From positions 186,001-250,000 of the forward strand of contig NZ_RQXX01000001.1 of NCBI RefSeq assembly GCF_004011175.1: DNA of 64,000 nt, written 5' to 3'. Below the pieces are notes generated by a model. It searched no databases. It saw nothing but the letters and a program-made list of their open reading frames with translations, and was not told where the DNA came from. This stretch comes from Mesobaculum littorinae. Lineage in GTDB: Bacteria > Pseudomonadota > Alphaproteobacteria > Rhodobacterales > Rhodobacteraceae. Shown one piece after another: positions 28,301-37,277 of the stretch. How positions within the stretch are numbered: the stretch's first letter is position 1; each line of letters opens with the position of its first letter. Position numbers and translations under genes: made by a program.

Positions 28301-29965
28301 ATGAGCGCAGAGACAGCCCAGAGCACGCAGCCCGCCGTGCGGCGCACCACGACACCGATCTCGCCCTGGTCGGCGGGGGCGCTGGCGATCGCCGCGCTGG
28401 TCTGCATGCCGATCGCGGCGGTGCTTGTGCTGGCCTTCGCACCGACCGAGAATATCTGGCCGCACCTGATGGCCACCACCCTGCCGCGCTATCTGGGGCA
28501 TTCGCTGCGGCTGACGCTGGCGGTCGGGGCGCTGTCGGCGATGGTGGGGGCCGGGGCCGCGTGGCTTGTCGTGATGTACCGCTTTCCCGGGCGGCGCTGG
28601 CTGGAATGGGCGCTGCTGCTGCCGCTGGCGATCCCGGCCTATGTCGGGGCCTATGCCCTGGTCGATTTCCTCGAATACGCGGGGCCGGTCCAGCGCGGAC
28701 TGCGGGCCGCGATGGGTTGGCAGAGCCCGGCTGATTACTGGTTCCCGGCGATCCGGTCCGAACCTGCCGCCGCGATGGTGCTGAGCGCGGCTCTCTACCC
28801 CTACGTCTACCTGCTGACCCGGGCGGCGTTCCGCGAACAGTCGGCGGGCGTCTACGAGGTCGCCCGCGCGCTCGGCGCCCGCGGGCTGGGACGGTTCCGG
28901 CGCGTCGGGTTGCCGCTGGCGCGCCCGGCCATCGCGGCGGGCGCGGCCATCGCGATGATGGAGACGGTCAGCGATTTCGGCGTCGTCGACTATTTCGGCG
29001 TGCAGACGCTGACCACGGGCATCTTCACCACCTGGCTCGAGATGGGCAATGCGGGAGGCGCGGCGCAGATTGCCTGCGTGATCCTCGCCGTGGTGGGAGC
29101 GCTTGTCGCGCTTGAAAAGATCGGGCGCCGGCGGGTGCGGTTTCACCGGCCTTCGCGCAGCGACCGTCCGGCGGTGCCGCAGCCTTTGCCGCGGCTTGCC
29201 GGCTGGGCGGCCTGCGCGGTCTGCGTGGCCCCGGTTGCGCTGGGGTTCGTGCTGCCGGTTGGCGTGATCGGGGCGCATGCCCTGCGCCACCCCGACGCCT
29301 GGGTCGACCCGGCGCTGGCGCGCGCGCTGTGGCATACCCTGACGGCTGCGGGCGGCGCGGCGGTGATCACCGTGACCGCGGCGCTTTTCATGGTCTATGG
29401 CATGCGCCTGTCGGGGCGGGCTCTGCCGCGACTGGTGCTGCCCTTCACCACGTTGGGCTATGCCGCGCCCGGCGCCGTGCTGGGGCTGGGTCTGCTGATC
29501 CCGCTCGCGGCGCTGGACAACCGTCTGGCCGATGCGGTTCAGGCCCTCACAGGGCACGATCCGGGCCTTCTGCTGACCGGTTCGGCCGCGGCGGTGGTGC
29601 TGGCCTACGTCGTGCGGTTCTTCGCCATCGCACAAGGCGCGGCGGATGCCGGGATGGGCCGGATCGCCCCCAGCCTGCCGATGGCCGCGCGCACGCTGGG
29701 GCGCAGCGCCGGCGGCACGCTGCGCGCCGTGCATCTGCCGCTGATGCGGTCGAGCGTGGGGACCGCGCTGCTTCTGGTCTTCGTCGACGCGGTGAAGGAA
29801 CTGCCGGCGACGCTGCTTTTGCGTCCGTTCAATTACAACACCCTGTCGACCCGGGTCTACGAGCAGGCCTCGCTCGAGAAACTGGGCGAGGCCGCTCCGG
29901 CGGCGCTTCTGGTCATGGCGGTGGGATTGGTCGCCACGGGTGTCCTGGCCCGCGCGAATCGCTGA
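28301..29965 (+). CDS. ferric-iron-type ABC transporter permease (FbpB/AfuB-like)
   Basis: Inner-membrane permease of 554 residues with two fused permease halves of about six helices each. The two cytoplasmic coupling (EAA) loops are visible: VARALGARGLGRFRRVGLPLARPAI (around 190-215) and AARTLGRSAGGTLRAVHLPLMRSS (around 465-488). This double-length layout is typical of Fe3+ (SfuB/FbpB) transporters. The partner binding protein is probably the one at 33422, separated by tRNA genes, an M20 peptidase and mazG; no ATPase is in the window. The ATG at 28301 is the first Met before the N-terminal SAETAQ sequence; its ribosome-binding site (GGAG, about 20 bases upstream) is poor. Confidence 0.9.
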   Translation: MSAETAQSTQPAVRRTTTPISPWSAGALAIAALVCMPIAAVLVLAFAPTENIWPHLMATTLPRYLGHSLRLTLAVGALSAMVGAGAAWLVVMYRFPGRRWLEWALLLPLAIPAYVGAYALVDFLEYAGPVQRGLRAAMGWQSPADYWFPAIRSEPAAAMVLSAALYPYVYLLTRAAFREQSAGVYEVARALGARGLGRFRRVGLPLARPAIAAGAAIAMMETVSDFGVVDYFGVQTLTTGIFTTWLEMGNAGGAAQIACVILAVVGALVALEKIGRRRVRFHRPSRSDRPAVPQPLPRLAGWAACAVCVAPVALGFVLPVGVIGAHALRHPDAWVDPALARALWHTLTAAGGAAVITVTAALFMVYGMRLSGRALPRLVLPFTTLGYAAPGAVLGLGLLIPLAALDNRLADAVQALTGHDPGLLLTGSAAAVVLAYVVRFFAIAQGAADAGMGRIAPSLPMAARTLGRSAGGTLRAVHLPLMRSSVGTALLLVFVDAVKELPATLLLRPFNYNTLSTRVYEQASLEKLGEAAPAALLVMAVGLVATGVLARANR

Positions 29966-30433
29966 GTCCACCCGGGGGCCACGCGCGGGCTGCCCGAGGG
30001 CTGCGGCGCGCCGGGCGGACGAAGGGCGGGCGACCATTCCACTCGCCCGTCACGCGGTGGAAAGCGGCGGCGACCCTGCGACGCGCTCGCCTGGATGGCG
30101 TGAGGCCTGCCGCGACCCGGTCATAGCCTTGCCGACCGGATGCGGCCCGGCCGAGATTGCAACCCGACGATCCCGGGCGCGGATGACCGCCGCCGCAGGG
30201 GAAGGGCGGGGGGGGGCCGCGCGCCGGCCCTTGCCGGGCGACCCGGACGGTGCCTGCGTGAAGCACGGGCGGCACTGCCGCGACGTCAACCGGCGATGCG
30301 CACCGGCAATGCCCGCACTTGCCGCATGGTCGCGCAGAAAAAGCGTCATGCGGCGGGGCTTGGTGCTTGACGGGGGCGGGAGGCGGCCATAGAACGCGCC
30401 TCACGTTCGGGGTCGGCCCCGGATGGACAGTGG
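29966..30433. other. intergenic region upstream of tRNA-Asp genes
   Basis: 468 bases after the permease. A promoter for the tRNAs lies at its right end (listed separately). The rest is very GC-rich, including a G9 homopolymer near 30210. Open frames on both strands have no ribosome-binding site or recognisable protein features. Confidence 0.4.
30367..30395 (+). promoter_or_regulatory. promoter of the tRNA-Asp pair
   Basis: TTGACG (30367-30372), a 17-base spacer and TAGAAC (30390-30395). Transcription would start near 30402, about 32 bases before the first tRNA. A good -35 with optimal spacing directly upstream of stable RNA genes makes this likely. Confidence 0.65.
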
Positions 30434-30510
30434 GCGGTTGTAGCTCAGTTGGTTAGAGTACCGGCCTGTCACGCCGGGGGTCGCGGGTTCGAGTCCCGTC
30501 AACCGCGCCA
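30434..30510 (+). tRNA. tRNA-Asp (GTC), copy 1
   Basis: 77 bases including encoded CCA. The acceptor stem GCGGTTG pairs with CAACCGC, with discriminator G. The anticodon stem CCGGC/GCCGG encloses CTGTCAC, giving anticodon GTC at 30468-30470, and the T arm carries GTTCGAGTC. All cloverleaf arms are intact. It is the first of two identical genes. Confidence 0.97.
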
Positions 30511-30545
30511 TCACTGTCCCATTTCGCCGACACCGCACGAGATGC

Positions 30546-30622
30546 GCGGTTGTAGCTCAGTTGGTTAGAGTACCGGCCTGTCACGCCGGGGGTCGCGGGT
30601 TCGAGTCCCGTCAACCGCGCCA
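30546..30622 (+). tRNA. tRNA-Asp (GTC), copy 2
   Basis: Identical over all 77 bases to the copy that ends 35 bases upstream, including the encoded CCA. The spacer between the copies differs from the sequence flanking the pair. The two are probably transcribed together from the promoter at 30367. Confidence 0.97.
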
Positions 30623-31085
30623 TTTTCTCTTCAGACTTCCCCCCCCCGCAGATTCGTGCCGAAAGCTCGGTTCCCTACCTCTTGTTGCCCTATGTCTCGG
30701 TGTCCGACATCTCGGCCCCTGACAGATCCGTGCACGGCATGACGGTGATCGGGCAGGCCGAGGGTTCGATCCCGGACTTCGCCCGAAGATGTCGCCGACC
30801 GCCATGTGCGTTGGACCTCGGATCGTCTGGGCTGGCCTGTGACCGACAGGCGGATGCACGCCTTGCCATGATCTGACGGTACCGAAGCCGCCCGGCCCGG
30901 TCCGCAGCGTCCGTCCCCCGTCGCAGCATCCGTCCCCCGTGTCATGCCCGGTCCATCCGGGGCGCGGGGCCCGTCCGGTGGGGCAGGGCGCCGCCCGCGG
31001 ACAAAGGGGGCGACCGCTTGCCGCCCTGTCCCCCGGGGCCTGACGCCCGGTCTGAGGGGGCAGGTGCAGGCGCGGCCCGATGGGA
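30623..31085. other. intergenic region, no gene seen
   Basis: 463 bases between the second tRNA-Asp and the end of the M20 peptidase gene. It contains C- and G-runs (for example C8 near 30640) and several short open frames without ribosome-binding sites. No clear terminator for the tRNAs was found; TTTTCTCTTC right after copy 2 is only pyrimidine-rich. Confidence 0.4.
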
Positions 31086-32246
31086 TCAGAGCGGCTGTGC
31101 GCGCTCCACGAGGCGGGCGAAGAACGAGGCGCCGACAGGCGCGATCTCGTCGTTGAAATCGTATTCCGGATGGTGGCAGAAGGCGCCCGGGCCCTGTCCC
31201 AGGAAAAGGTAGGCGCCCGGTCGGGCTTGTAGCATGTAGGCAAAATCCTCGGCCCCCATCTCGGGGCGCCGATCCTCGCGGACACCGGCGTCGCCGGCCA
31301 CCTCGCGCGCGACCTCGGCGGCAAAGGCCGCCTGATCCGCGTCGTTCACCGTGGGCGGGTATTCGCGCGAATACGTCACCCTGACCGTCACGCCATAAGC
31401 CTGCGCCTGCGCCTCGGCCAGCGCGCGGATGCGCCGTTCGGCCATGTCCCGCACGGCAGGGGCAAAGCTGCGCACCGTGCCGCCGACCCAGGCGTCGCCC
31501 GGCACCACGTTCGAGGCCGATCCTGCGTGCACCTGCGTCACCGACACCACAAGCGCCTCGGTCGGGGGGGCGTTGCGCGCCACCACCGACTGGCAGCCCT
31601 GCGCAAAGGCCAGCGCGGGCGGGATCGGATCGGTGCAGAGATCGGGAAAGGCCGCGTGCCCGCCCTTGCCCTCGAAGGTGACCTCGAACTCGTCGACCGC
31701 GGCCATGATCGGACCGGCGCAGGTTTCGAAACTGCCCATCTTCTGGCCCGGTGCATTGTGCAGGGCAAAGATGCGGGCGATGCCGAAGCGGTCCATCACG
31801 CCCTCGTCGACCATCACGCCGCCGCCTCCGCCCGCCTCTTCCGCGGGCTGGAACAGCAGCGCAACGCAGCCCGCGAAATTCCGCGTCTCGGTCAGGTAGC
31901 GCGCGGCGCCCAGCAGCATCACCGTATGCCCGTCATGGCCGCAGGCATGCATCTTGCCCACGGTTTCGCTGGCATGATCGGCGCCTGTCGCCTCGTCCAT
32001 CGGCAGGGCGTCCATGTCGGCGCGCAGGCCGATCACGGGCCCGTCGCCACGCCCGTGGATCAGCGCCACGACCCCGCTTTGCGCGATGCCCTCGTGTACC
32101 TCGTCGACGCCGAAGTCGCGCAGCCGCGCGGCGACGAAGGCCGCGGTTTCGTGGCAGTCGAAGCCCAGTTCGGGGCGGCGGTGCAGATGCCTGCGCCACT
32201 CGGTCATCTCGGCGCCGAATTCGGCGATGCGGTTCAGCACGGGCAT
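31086..32246 (-). CDS. M20 amidohydrolase (hippurate hydrolase / N-acyl-amino acid deacylase type)
   Basis: A 386-residue cytoplasmic metal-dependent amidase. Metal and catalytic motifs: HLHRRPELGF near the start, LRADMDALPM, MHACGHDGHTVMLLGAA (bridging Cys and His ligands), the catalytic Glu pair of FQPAEEAGGGG, the dimerisation-domain GKGGHAA, and the distal MGAEDFAYML. This is the classic hippuricase/carboxypeptidase-G-like subgroup. GGAGAG lies several bases before ATG 32246; an upstream in-frame extension lacks homology. It is divergent from mazG with 59 bases between the starts. The exact acyl-amino acid substrate cannot be told. Confidence 0.92.
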   Translation of the reverse strand: MPVLNRIAEFGAEMTEWRRHLHRRPELGFDCHETAAFVAARLRDFGVDEVHEGIAQSGVVALIHGRGDGPVIGLRADMDALPMDEATGADHASETVGKMHACGHDGHTVMLLGAARYLTETRNFAGCVALLFQPAEEAGGGGGVMVDEGVMDRFGIARIFALHNAPGQKMGSFETCAGPIMAAVDEFEVTFEGKGGHAAFPDLCTDPIPPALAFAQGCQSVVARNAPPTEALVVSVTQVHAGSASNVVPGDAWVGGTVRSFAPAVRDMAERRIRALAEAQAQAYGVTVRVTYSREYPPTVNDADQAAFAAEVAREVAGDAGVREDRRPEMGAEDFAYMLQARPGAYLFLGQGPGAFCHHPEYDFNDEIAPVGASFFARLVERAQPL

Positions 32247-32305
32247 ATGGACTCTCCTTCGCGGTCCTGATGGAACAGACTTGCGGCGGAACAGGAGCCT
32301 TGTCC

Positions 32306-33163
32306 ATGACCCCAACCCCCGACGTCACGCGCGGACCCGCGCCCGACTACGACCCCATCTACGACGTGCCCGACGGGATGCCGCGTCTGCTGGCCCTGAT
32401 GGCGCGGCTGCGCGACCCTGAAAAGGGGTGTCCGTGGGACATCGAGCAGGATTTCGATTCGATCGTGCCCTACACCATCGAAGAGGCCTATGAGGTCGCC
32501 GATGCCATCGCCCGCCGCGCATGGGACGAAGTGCCGGGCGAGCTGGGGGACCTGCTGTTGCAGGTGGTCTATTTCGCGCAGATGGGGGACGAGGCCGGGC
32601 GGTTCGATTTCGATGCCGTCGCGCGCAGCGTCACGGCCAAGATGATCTCGCGCCACCCGCATGTCTTCGGGTCCGACAGCCGCGACAAGACCGCCGCCGC
32701 GCAGGTCGGCGACTGGGAGAGGGTGAAGGCCGGCGAACGCGCGGACCGGGGCGAGGGCGGGGCGCTCGACGGTGTGGCGCTCGGGCTGCCCGCGCTGACC
32801 CGGGCGCTGAAGCTGCAAAAGCGTGCCGCGCGCGTGGGCTTTGACTGGCCCGATCCGGGGGGCGCGGCGGAGAAGCTGGCCGAAGAGGCCGCCGAGTTCG
32901 CCGAGGCGGCCCGAACCGGCGATCCCGACGCGATCGAGGACGAGCTGGGCGATGTGCTGTTCTCGACTGTGAACCTCGCCCGCCACATGGGGCAGGACCC
33001 CGAGGCCGCCCTGCGCCGCGCGAACGAGAAGTTCGCGCACCGCTTCGCCCAGGTCGAGGCCCGGCTCGCCGCAGAGGGCCGCTCCCCCCGCGACGCGACG
33101 CTTGAGGAGATGGAGGCGCATTGGCAGGCCGCCAAGGCCGCGGCGCGCGACGAGCGCGCGTAA
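32306..33163 (+). CDS. mazG: nucleoside triphosphate pyrophosphohydrolase MazG
   Basis: Hydrolyses non-canonical and canonical NTPs to NMP and pyrophosphate, a house-cleaning enzyme. The 285-residue protein has the two tandem MazG domains. The first has RDPEKGCPWDIEQDF, EEAYEVADAI and GELGDLLLQVV (Mg ligands EExxE and ExxD). The second has GFDWPDPGGAAEKLAEEAAEFAEA and DELGDVLFSTVNLARH. It ends with the usual FxxRFxxVE helix (FAHRFAQVEARL). AGGAG lies nine bases before the ATG. Length and architecture are normal. It has no obvious functional link with its neighbours. Confidence 0.96.
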   Translation: MTPTPDVTRGPAPDYDPIYDVPDGMPRLLALMARLRDPEKGCPWDIEQDFDSIVPYTIEEAYEVADAIARRAWDEVPGELGDLLLQVVYFAQMGDEAGRFDFDAVARSVTAKMISRHPHVFGSDSRDKTAAAQVGDWERVKAGERADRGEGGALDGVALGLPALTRALKLQKRAARVGFDWPDPGGAAEKLAEEAAEFAEAARTGDPDAIEDELGDVLFSTVNLARHMGQDPEAALRRANEKFAHRFAQVEARLAAEGRSPRDATLEEMEAHWQAAKAAARDERA

Positions 33164-33421
33164 CCCGCGCCGGGGCGGGCGGGCCGCGCCGGGTGTCGCA
33201 CGGCTCGGATCCGGGGCCGGCCGCCTGGGCCATAGGGTCACGGGCGGCCGCATGAGGAAACGCGGCCCCGTGTGGCAGGGTATCAGCCCCGGACGCCAGC
33301 GCACGTTTCGTAGGTCCGCCCCGTCGGACAGGGGCTGCCCGCGCCCTGCGGCCCCGCCGCGCATTGACCCGGGGGCGGGCATCGCCTTTACCTTGGCCAC
33401 GAAATTCCCGGAGGTATGTCC

Positions 33422-34432
33422 ATGATGATCCGTCCCACTCCGCTCGCCCTGGCCGCGGCGCTTCTGAGCAGCCCGGCCGTGGCGCAGGAGGTCAACATCT
33501 ACTCCTACCGCCAACCCGAGCTGATCCAGCCGATCCTCGACGGGTTCACGAAGGCCACGGGGATCGAGACCAACGCCGCCTACATCAACCAGGGCTTGAC
33601 CGAGCGACTGGTGGCCGAGGGCGACCGGTCGCCCGCCGACATCATCCTGACGGTCGATATTTCGCGCCTGACGCAGGCCAAGGAGGCCGGGGTGACCCAG
33701 CCCGTCAGCTCCGACGCTCTCTCGGCGCATATTCCCGCGGCGATGCGCGACGCCGAGGGGCACTGGTTCGGCGTCACCTATCGCGGTCGCATCGTCTACG
33801 CCGCGAAGGACCGCGTGGCCCCGGGCGAGATCACCACCTACGAGGCGCTCGCGGACCCCGAGTGGAAGGGCCGTATCTGCACCCGTTCAGGCACGCATTC
33901 CTACACGCTGGGGCTTGTCGCGGCGATGATCGCCCACCACGGCTATGACGCGACGAAGGAATGGGCGCAGGGGATCAAGGATAACCTCGCCCGTCCGCCC
34001 GCCGGCGACGACCGTGCGCAGGTCCGCGCGATCTGGGCCGGGGAATGCGACATCTCGCTGGGCAACACCTATTACATGGGGGCGATGCTGGACGACCCCG
34101 AGCAGGCCGAATGGGCCAACGCGGTGCGGATCGAGTTCCCGGTCTTCGAGGATACCGACACCACGCATGTCAACATATCGGGCGTGGCGATGACCCGCGC
34201 CGCGCCGCATCCCGAGGCCGCGCGCGCCTTCATGGACTACCTCGCCTCGCCCGAGGCACAGAAGATCTACGCCGAGGTCGTGCACGAGTATCCCGCCGAC
34301 CCCGACACGCCGGCCTCGGACCTCGTGGCGAGCTGGGGCGAGATCCGGCCGGACGAAACGGACCTGCCCGAGATCGCCGCCAATCGCGACGACGCGCTGC
34401 GCCTGATGCAGGAGATCGACTTCGACGGCTGA
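33422..34432 (+). CDS. Fe(3+) ABC transporter substrate-binding protein (FbpA/AfuA-like)
   Basis: Periplasmic iron-binding protein, 336 residues. A Sec signal peptide (RPTPLALAAALLSSPAVAQ) precedes EVNIYSYRQPELIQPILDGFTKATG, the standard opening of the family. The adjacent tyrosines in SLGNTYYMGAML are the ferric-iron ligands of FbpA, so metal binding is expected. The start at 33422 is preferred because GGAGG is seven bases upstream; the ATG at 33416 is only one base from that site. The matching permease is at 28301, and no ATP-binding gene is present between them or nearby. Confidence 0.93.
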   Translation: MMIRPTPLALAAALLSSPAVAQEVNIYSYRQPELIQPILDGFTKATGIETNAAYINQGLTERLVAEGDRSPADIILTVDISRLTQAKEAGVTQPVSSDALSAHIPAAMRDAEGHWFGVTYRGRIVYAAKDRVAPGEITTYEALADPEWKGRICTRSGTHSYTLGLVAAMIAHHGYDATKEWAQGIKDNLARPPAGDDRAQVRAIWAGECDISLGNTYYMGAMLDDPEQAEWANAVRIEFPVFEDTDTTHVNISGVAMTRAAPHPEAARAFMDYLASPEAQKIYAEVVHEYPADPDTPASDLVASWGEIRPDETDLPEIAANRDDALRLMQEIDFDG

Positions 34433-34824
34433 CCCCCCGGCGCAACGCACCAGTGGGGCGGGGCGCAGAGTCCGCCGTCCGTTTTAACGGTGCGGCGAGC
34501 GTCCCGCGGGTGACAAGCTGCGGGCCAGCGGCCGCCCTGACACTCGCCACGACCCTTGCGCGCTCCGACAGCCGCCGAACGTGCTTATCATTGCCGGTGA
34601 CGGCCCGGACGGGCATCGCCTGTCTCGAAACGCCGGCTGTCGATCATCGCGCCTTGGCCACGGGGGCTGCGATGCGCGCGCGTTGCCCGTTGCGCGCGCA
34701 GACCCGCCTCGGTGCCGTAGGTCTCAGCGCCTTGGCCAGAGACAAATACGTGGCGCATGGCGCTTGACCCCACCGGCTCCTGGGCTTCTTTGATGGCGTG
34801 ACGCTGCGAAGGAAAGGTCGGGCC
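34433..34824. other. intergenic region upstream of the agmatinase-like gene
   Basis: 392 bases. Contains GCGCGCGTTGCCCGTTGCGCGCG (around 34674), an imperfect inverted repeat, and near the right end TTGACCCCACCGG. No supported gene or RNA; a promoter for the downstream gene must lie here but I cannot place it with confidence. Confidence 0.4.
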
Positions 34825-35796
34825 ATGGCGCTGGAAGACGCGAAGAACGAAGTTGATTCCGCATTCACGCGGCAGGGGCTCAAGGGCCGGTCCTTCGAGA
34901 ATGCCTTCGGTGGCGCGGCCTCCTTCCTGCGGCGCAGCTATACCAAGGACCTGGTGGGCGTCGATCTGGCAGTGATGGGCGTGCCCTTCGACCAGGCGGT
35001 GACCAACCGTCCCGGGACGCGGCTGGGCCCGCGGGCGATCCGCGAGGCATCGCTGCTTCAGCCCTATGATCCGCCCTGGGGCTGGGATTTCGATCCGCTT
35101 GAGGAATTCGCCATCGCCGATACCGGCGATCTGGCCTTCGACTATGCCGATGTTGCGGCCTTCCCGCAGGTGCTGCAGTCCCGTGCGGCGCAGGTGGTTG
35201 AGGCGGGGGCCGGACTTCTGACCCTGGGTGGCGATCACTCGATCTCCTTGCCACTGTTGCGCGCGGTGGCCGCGCGGCACGGGCCGGTGGGGCTTGTCCA
35301 GTTCGACGCCCATTCCGACACCTGGGCCGACGACAACATGACCCGGATCGACCACGGGACGATGTTCTACAAGGCGGTGCGCGAAGGCATCGTCGATCCC
35401 GCGCGGTCGGTTCAAATCGGTATCCGGACCGTGAACCCCGACCCGCTGGGCATCCGCACGATCCCGGCGCGCGATGTGCACGAGCGCGGGGTCGCCTGGG
35501 TGGCCGACGCGATTCGCGAAACCGCCGGTACCGCGCCGTCCTACCTGAGTTTCGATATCGACGCGCTCGATCCCGCCTTCGCGCCCGGCACCGGAACGCC
35601 GGTCTGGGGCGGATTGGCCAGTTGGCAGGCCGCGGCGATCCTGCGCGATATCGCGGGGATCAACCTCGTCGCGGGCGACGTGGTCGAGGTCTCACCCCCC
35701 TTCGACACCACCGGCGCCACCGCGATTGCGGCCGCCCACGTGGCCACGGAAATCATGTGCCTGTGGTGCTGGACCCGCCAAGAGAAGGCGACCTGA
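34825..35796 (+). CDS. speB: agmatinase/ureohydrolase family enzyme
   Basis: A 323-residue Mn-dependent ureohydrolase that releases urea from agmatine or a related guanidino compound. The metal-binding motifs are intact: GGDHS (after LLTLG), QFDAHSDTW, and SFDIDALDPAFAPGTGTP. The N-terminal region (RPGTRLGPRAIREAS) and C-terminal VEVSPPFDTTGATAIAAAHVATEIM are those of the SpeB branch; guanidinobutyrase and guanidinopropionase share this branch, so the substrate is not certain. AAGGAAAGG precedes the ATG at 34825. It is a single gene, ending 126 bases before repeat copy A, which is oriented like its terminator. Confidence 0.88.
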   Translation: MALEDAKNEVDSAFTRQGLKGRSFENAFGGAASFLRRSYTKDLVGVDLAVMGVPFDQAVTNRPGTRLGPRAIREASLLQPYDPPWGWDFDPLEEFAIADTGDLAFDYADVAAFPQVLQSRAAQVVEAGAGLLTLGGDHSISLPLLRAVAARHGPVGLVQFDAHSDTWADDNMTRIDHGTMFYKAVREGIVDPARSVQIGIRTVNPDPLGIRTIPARDVHERGVAWVADAIRETAGTAPSYLSFDIDALDPAFAPGTGTPVWGGLASWQAAAILRDIAGINLVAGDVVEVSPPFDTTGATAIAAAHVATEIMCLWCWTRQEKAT

Positions 35797-35922
35797 GCGC
35801 CAAATGACGCGGGAGGTCGCCGCCGCCCAATGCCGGCCCGTGCGACGGGGAGCCTGGATCGGGCCTGCTTGGCAGGCGGGCGCGCGCTTTTAGGGAGCGA
35901 TGCGATTTCGGCAGGCCGCGGA

Positions 35923-35955
35923 CGCCTCCGGCGGAAGTATTTGGAAAGAGAAGAA
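35923..35955 (+). repeat. dispersed terminator-like repeat, copy A
   Basis: Begins CGCCTCCGGCGGAAGTATTT and continues to GAGAAGAA. It can fold CGCC/GGCG or CTCC/GGAA just before TATTT. It is oriented downstream of the agmatinase-like gene and is the inverted counterpart of copy B, 83 bases away. The remaining sequence of 35797-36117 holds no gene. Confidence 0.75.
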
Positions 35956-36038
35956 ACAGCTTACGGCCCGCGGTTCCCCGCGCTACCGCCTTACGTACTG
36001 TCAGATGGCGGCAGGCTTCGGACGACGCGGAACATCCT

Positions 36039-36073
36039 GCTTCTTCTCTTTAAAAATACTCCCGCCGGAGGCG
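36039..36073 (-). repeat. dispersed terminator-like repeat, copy B
   Basis: Read on the minus strand: GCCTCCGGCGGGAGTATTTT followed by TAAAGAGAAGAAGC. The short CTCC-GGCG-GGAG hairpin followed by TATTTTT resembles an intrinsic terminator and lies 45 bases after the glpX stop, in the glpX direction. Confidence 0.8.
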
Positions 36074-36117
36074 GCGACCGGCCGGCAAGGCGCGCGCCGG
36101 TCCGGGCCTGTCGTACC

Positions 36118-37098
36118 TTACTGTGGGGTGGGGCTGTGCTTGACCGGGTTGCGGTAGATCATCCGCCGGACCGATCCGGTCTTCGACCGCATCAGGATCG
36201 TCTCGGTCGTCAGATGCGTGACCTCGCGCTTGATCCCCGGCAGGATCGAGCCATCGGTCACCCCGGTCGCGGCGAAGATCACGTCGCGCGTCACCATGTC
36301 GTCGCGGGTGTAGACGCGGTTGAGATTGGTGATCCCGGCCTTCTCGGCGCGGCTTTTTTCGTCATCGTTGCGGAACAGCAGCTTGCCGTAAAGCTGCCCG
36401 CCCATGCATTTGAGAGCCGCCGCGGCCAGGACGCCCTCGGGCGCGCCGCCGGAGCCCATGTACATGTCGATGCCCGTGCGCTCGGGCTCGGCACAGTGGA
36501 TGATGCCGGCGACGTCGCCATCGGTGATCAGGCGGACCGCCGCGCCGGTAGTGCGGATCTCGGCAATCATCTCTTCGTGGCGGGGGCGTTCCAGCACGCA
36601 GACGGTGATGTCCTCGGTCGAGACGCCCCGCGCCGCGGCCAGTGCCGAGACGCGTTCCGACGGCGACATGTCCAGCGTCACCACACCCTGCCGGTAGCCC
36701 GGTCCGACGGCCAGCTTGTCCATGTAGACGTCGGGCGCGTGCAGCAGCGAGCCACGCGGACCCATCGCGATCACGGTCAGCGCGTTGGGCATGTCCTTGG
36801 CGGTCAGCGTCGTGCCCTCCAGCGGGTCGAGCGCGATATCCACGGCGGGCCCGTTGCCGGTGCCGACCTCCTCGCCGATGTAAAGCATCGGCGCCTCGTC
36901 GCGTTCGCCTTCGCCGATCACCACCGTTCCGGCGATGTCGAGCATGTTGAGCTGGTCGCGCATCGCGTTGACGGCTGCCTGGTCGGCGGCCTTTTCGTCC
37001 CCCCGCCCGATCAGCCGGGCCGAGGCGAGCGCCGCGGCCTCGGACACGCGGGCAAGGCCCAGCGACAGCAGTCGGTCGTTGAAATCGGGCTTGGACAT
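36118..37098 (-). CDS. glpX: class II fructose-1,6-bisphosphatase GlpX
   Basis: Hydrolyses fructose-1,6-bisphosphate in gluconeogenesis (and possibly sedoheptulose bisphosphate). The 326-residue protein has the GlpX lithium-sensitive phosphatase-fold motifs: GRGDEKAADQAAV, VVIGEGERDEAPML (metal ligands), ALDPLEGT, and SGGAPEGVLAAAALKCMGG. Length is normal. It belongs to a leftward group hom-membrane protein-glpX, with 179 bases between the membrane gene and glpX. Gluconeogenic need fits growth on acetate, but no direct link is visible. Confidence 0.96.
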   Translation of the reverse strand: MSKPDFNDRLLSLGLARVSEAAALASARLIGRGDEKAADQAAVNAMRDQLNMLDIAGTVVIGEGERDEAPMLYIGEEVGTGNGPAVDIALDPLEGTTLTAKDMPNALTVIAMGPRGSLLHAPDVYMDKLAVGPGYRQGVVTLDMSPSERVSALAAARGVSTEDITVCVLERPRHEEMIAEIRTTGAAVRLITDGDVAGIIHCAEPERTGIDMYMGSGGAPEGVLAAAALKCMGGQLYGKLLFRNDDEKSRAEKAGITNLNRVYTRDDMVTRDVIFAATGVTDGSILPGIKREVTHLTTETILMRSKTGSVRRMIYRNPVKHSPTPQ

Positions 37099-37277
37099 GG
37101 ACGGTGCTCCTCCGGGGTCTGGTTGCCCCGGGTCTAGCCCAGCCGCCGCAGGGCGCCAAGGCTGTTACCGCCGAAGGTGCGGCGGAATGCCCCGTGCATC
37201 GAACAGGGCCACGGGATCGCGGCTGGCGCGCCATCCTGCGGCGCGGGGTGTCCGTGTTGCGGGCCGGGGGGCGGCGG

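Noticed and set aside
28205-30037. 610-codon minus-strand frame opposite the iron permease
   Set aside because: Low-complexity Arg/Gln/His-rich shadow; the plus strand encodes a recognisable permease over the same bases.
33416-33421. ATG at 33416 as start of the iron-binding protein
   Set aside because: It is one base from the GGAGG site; ATG 33422 has seven-base spacing and still gives a full signal peptide.
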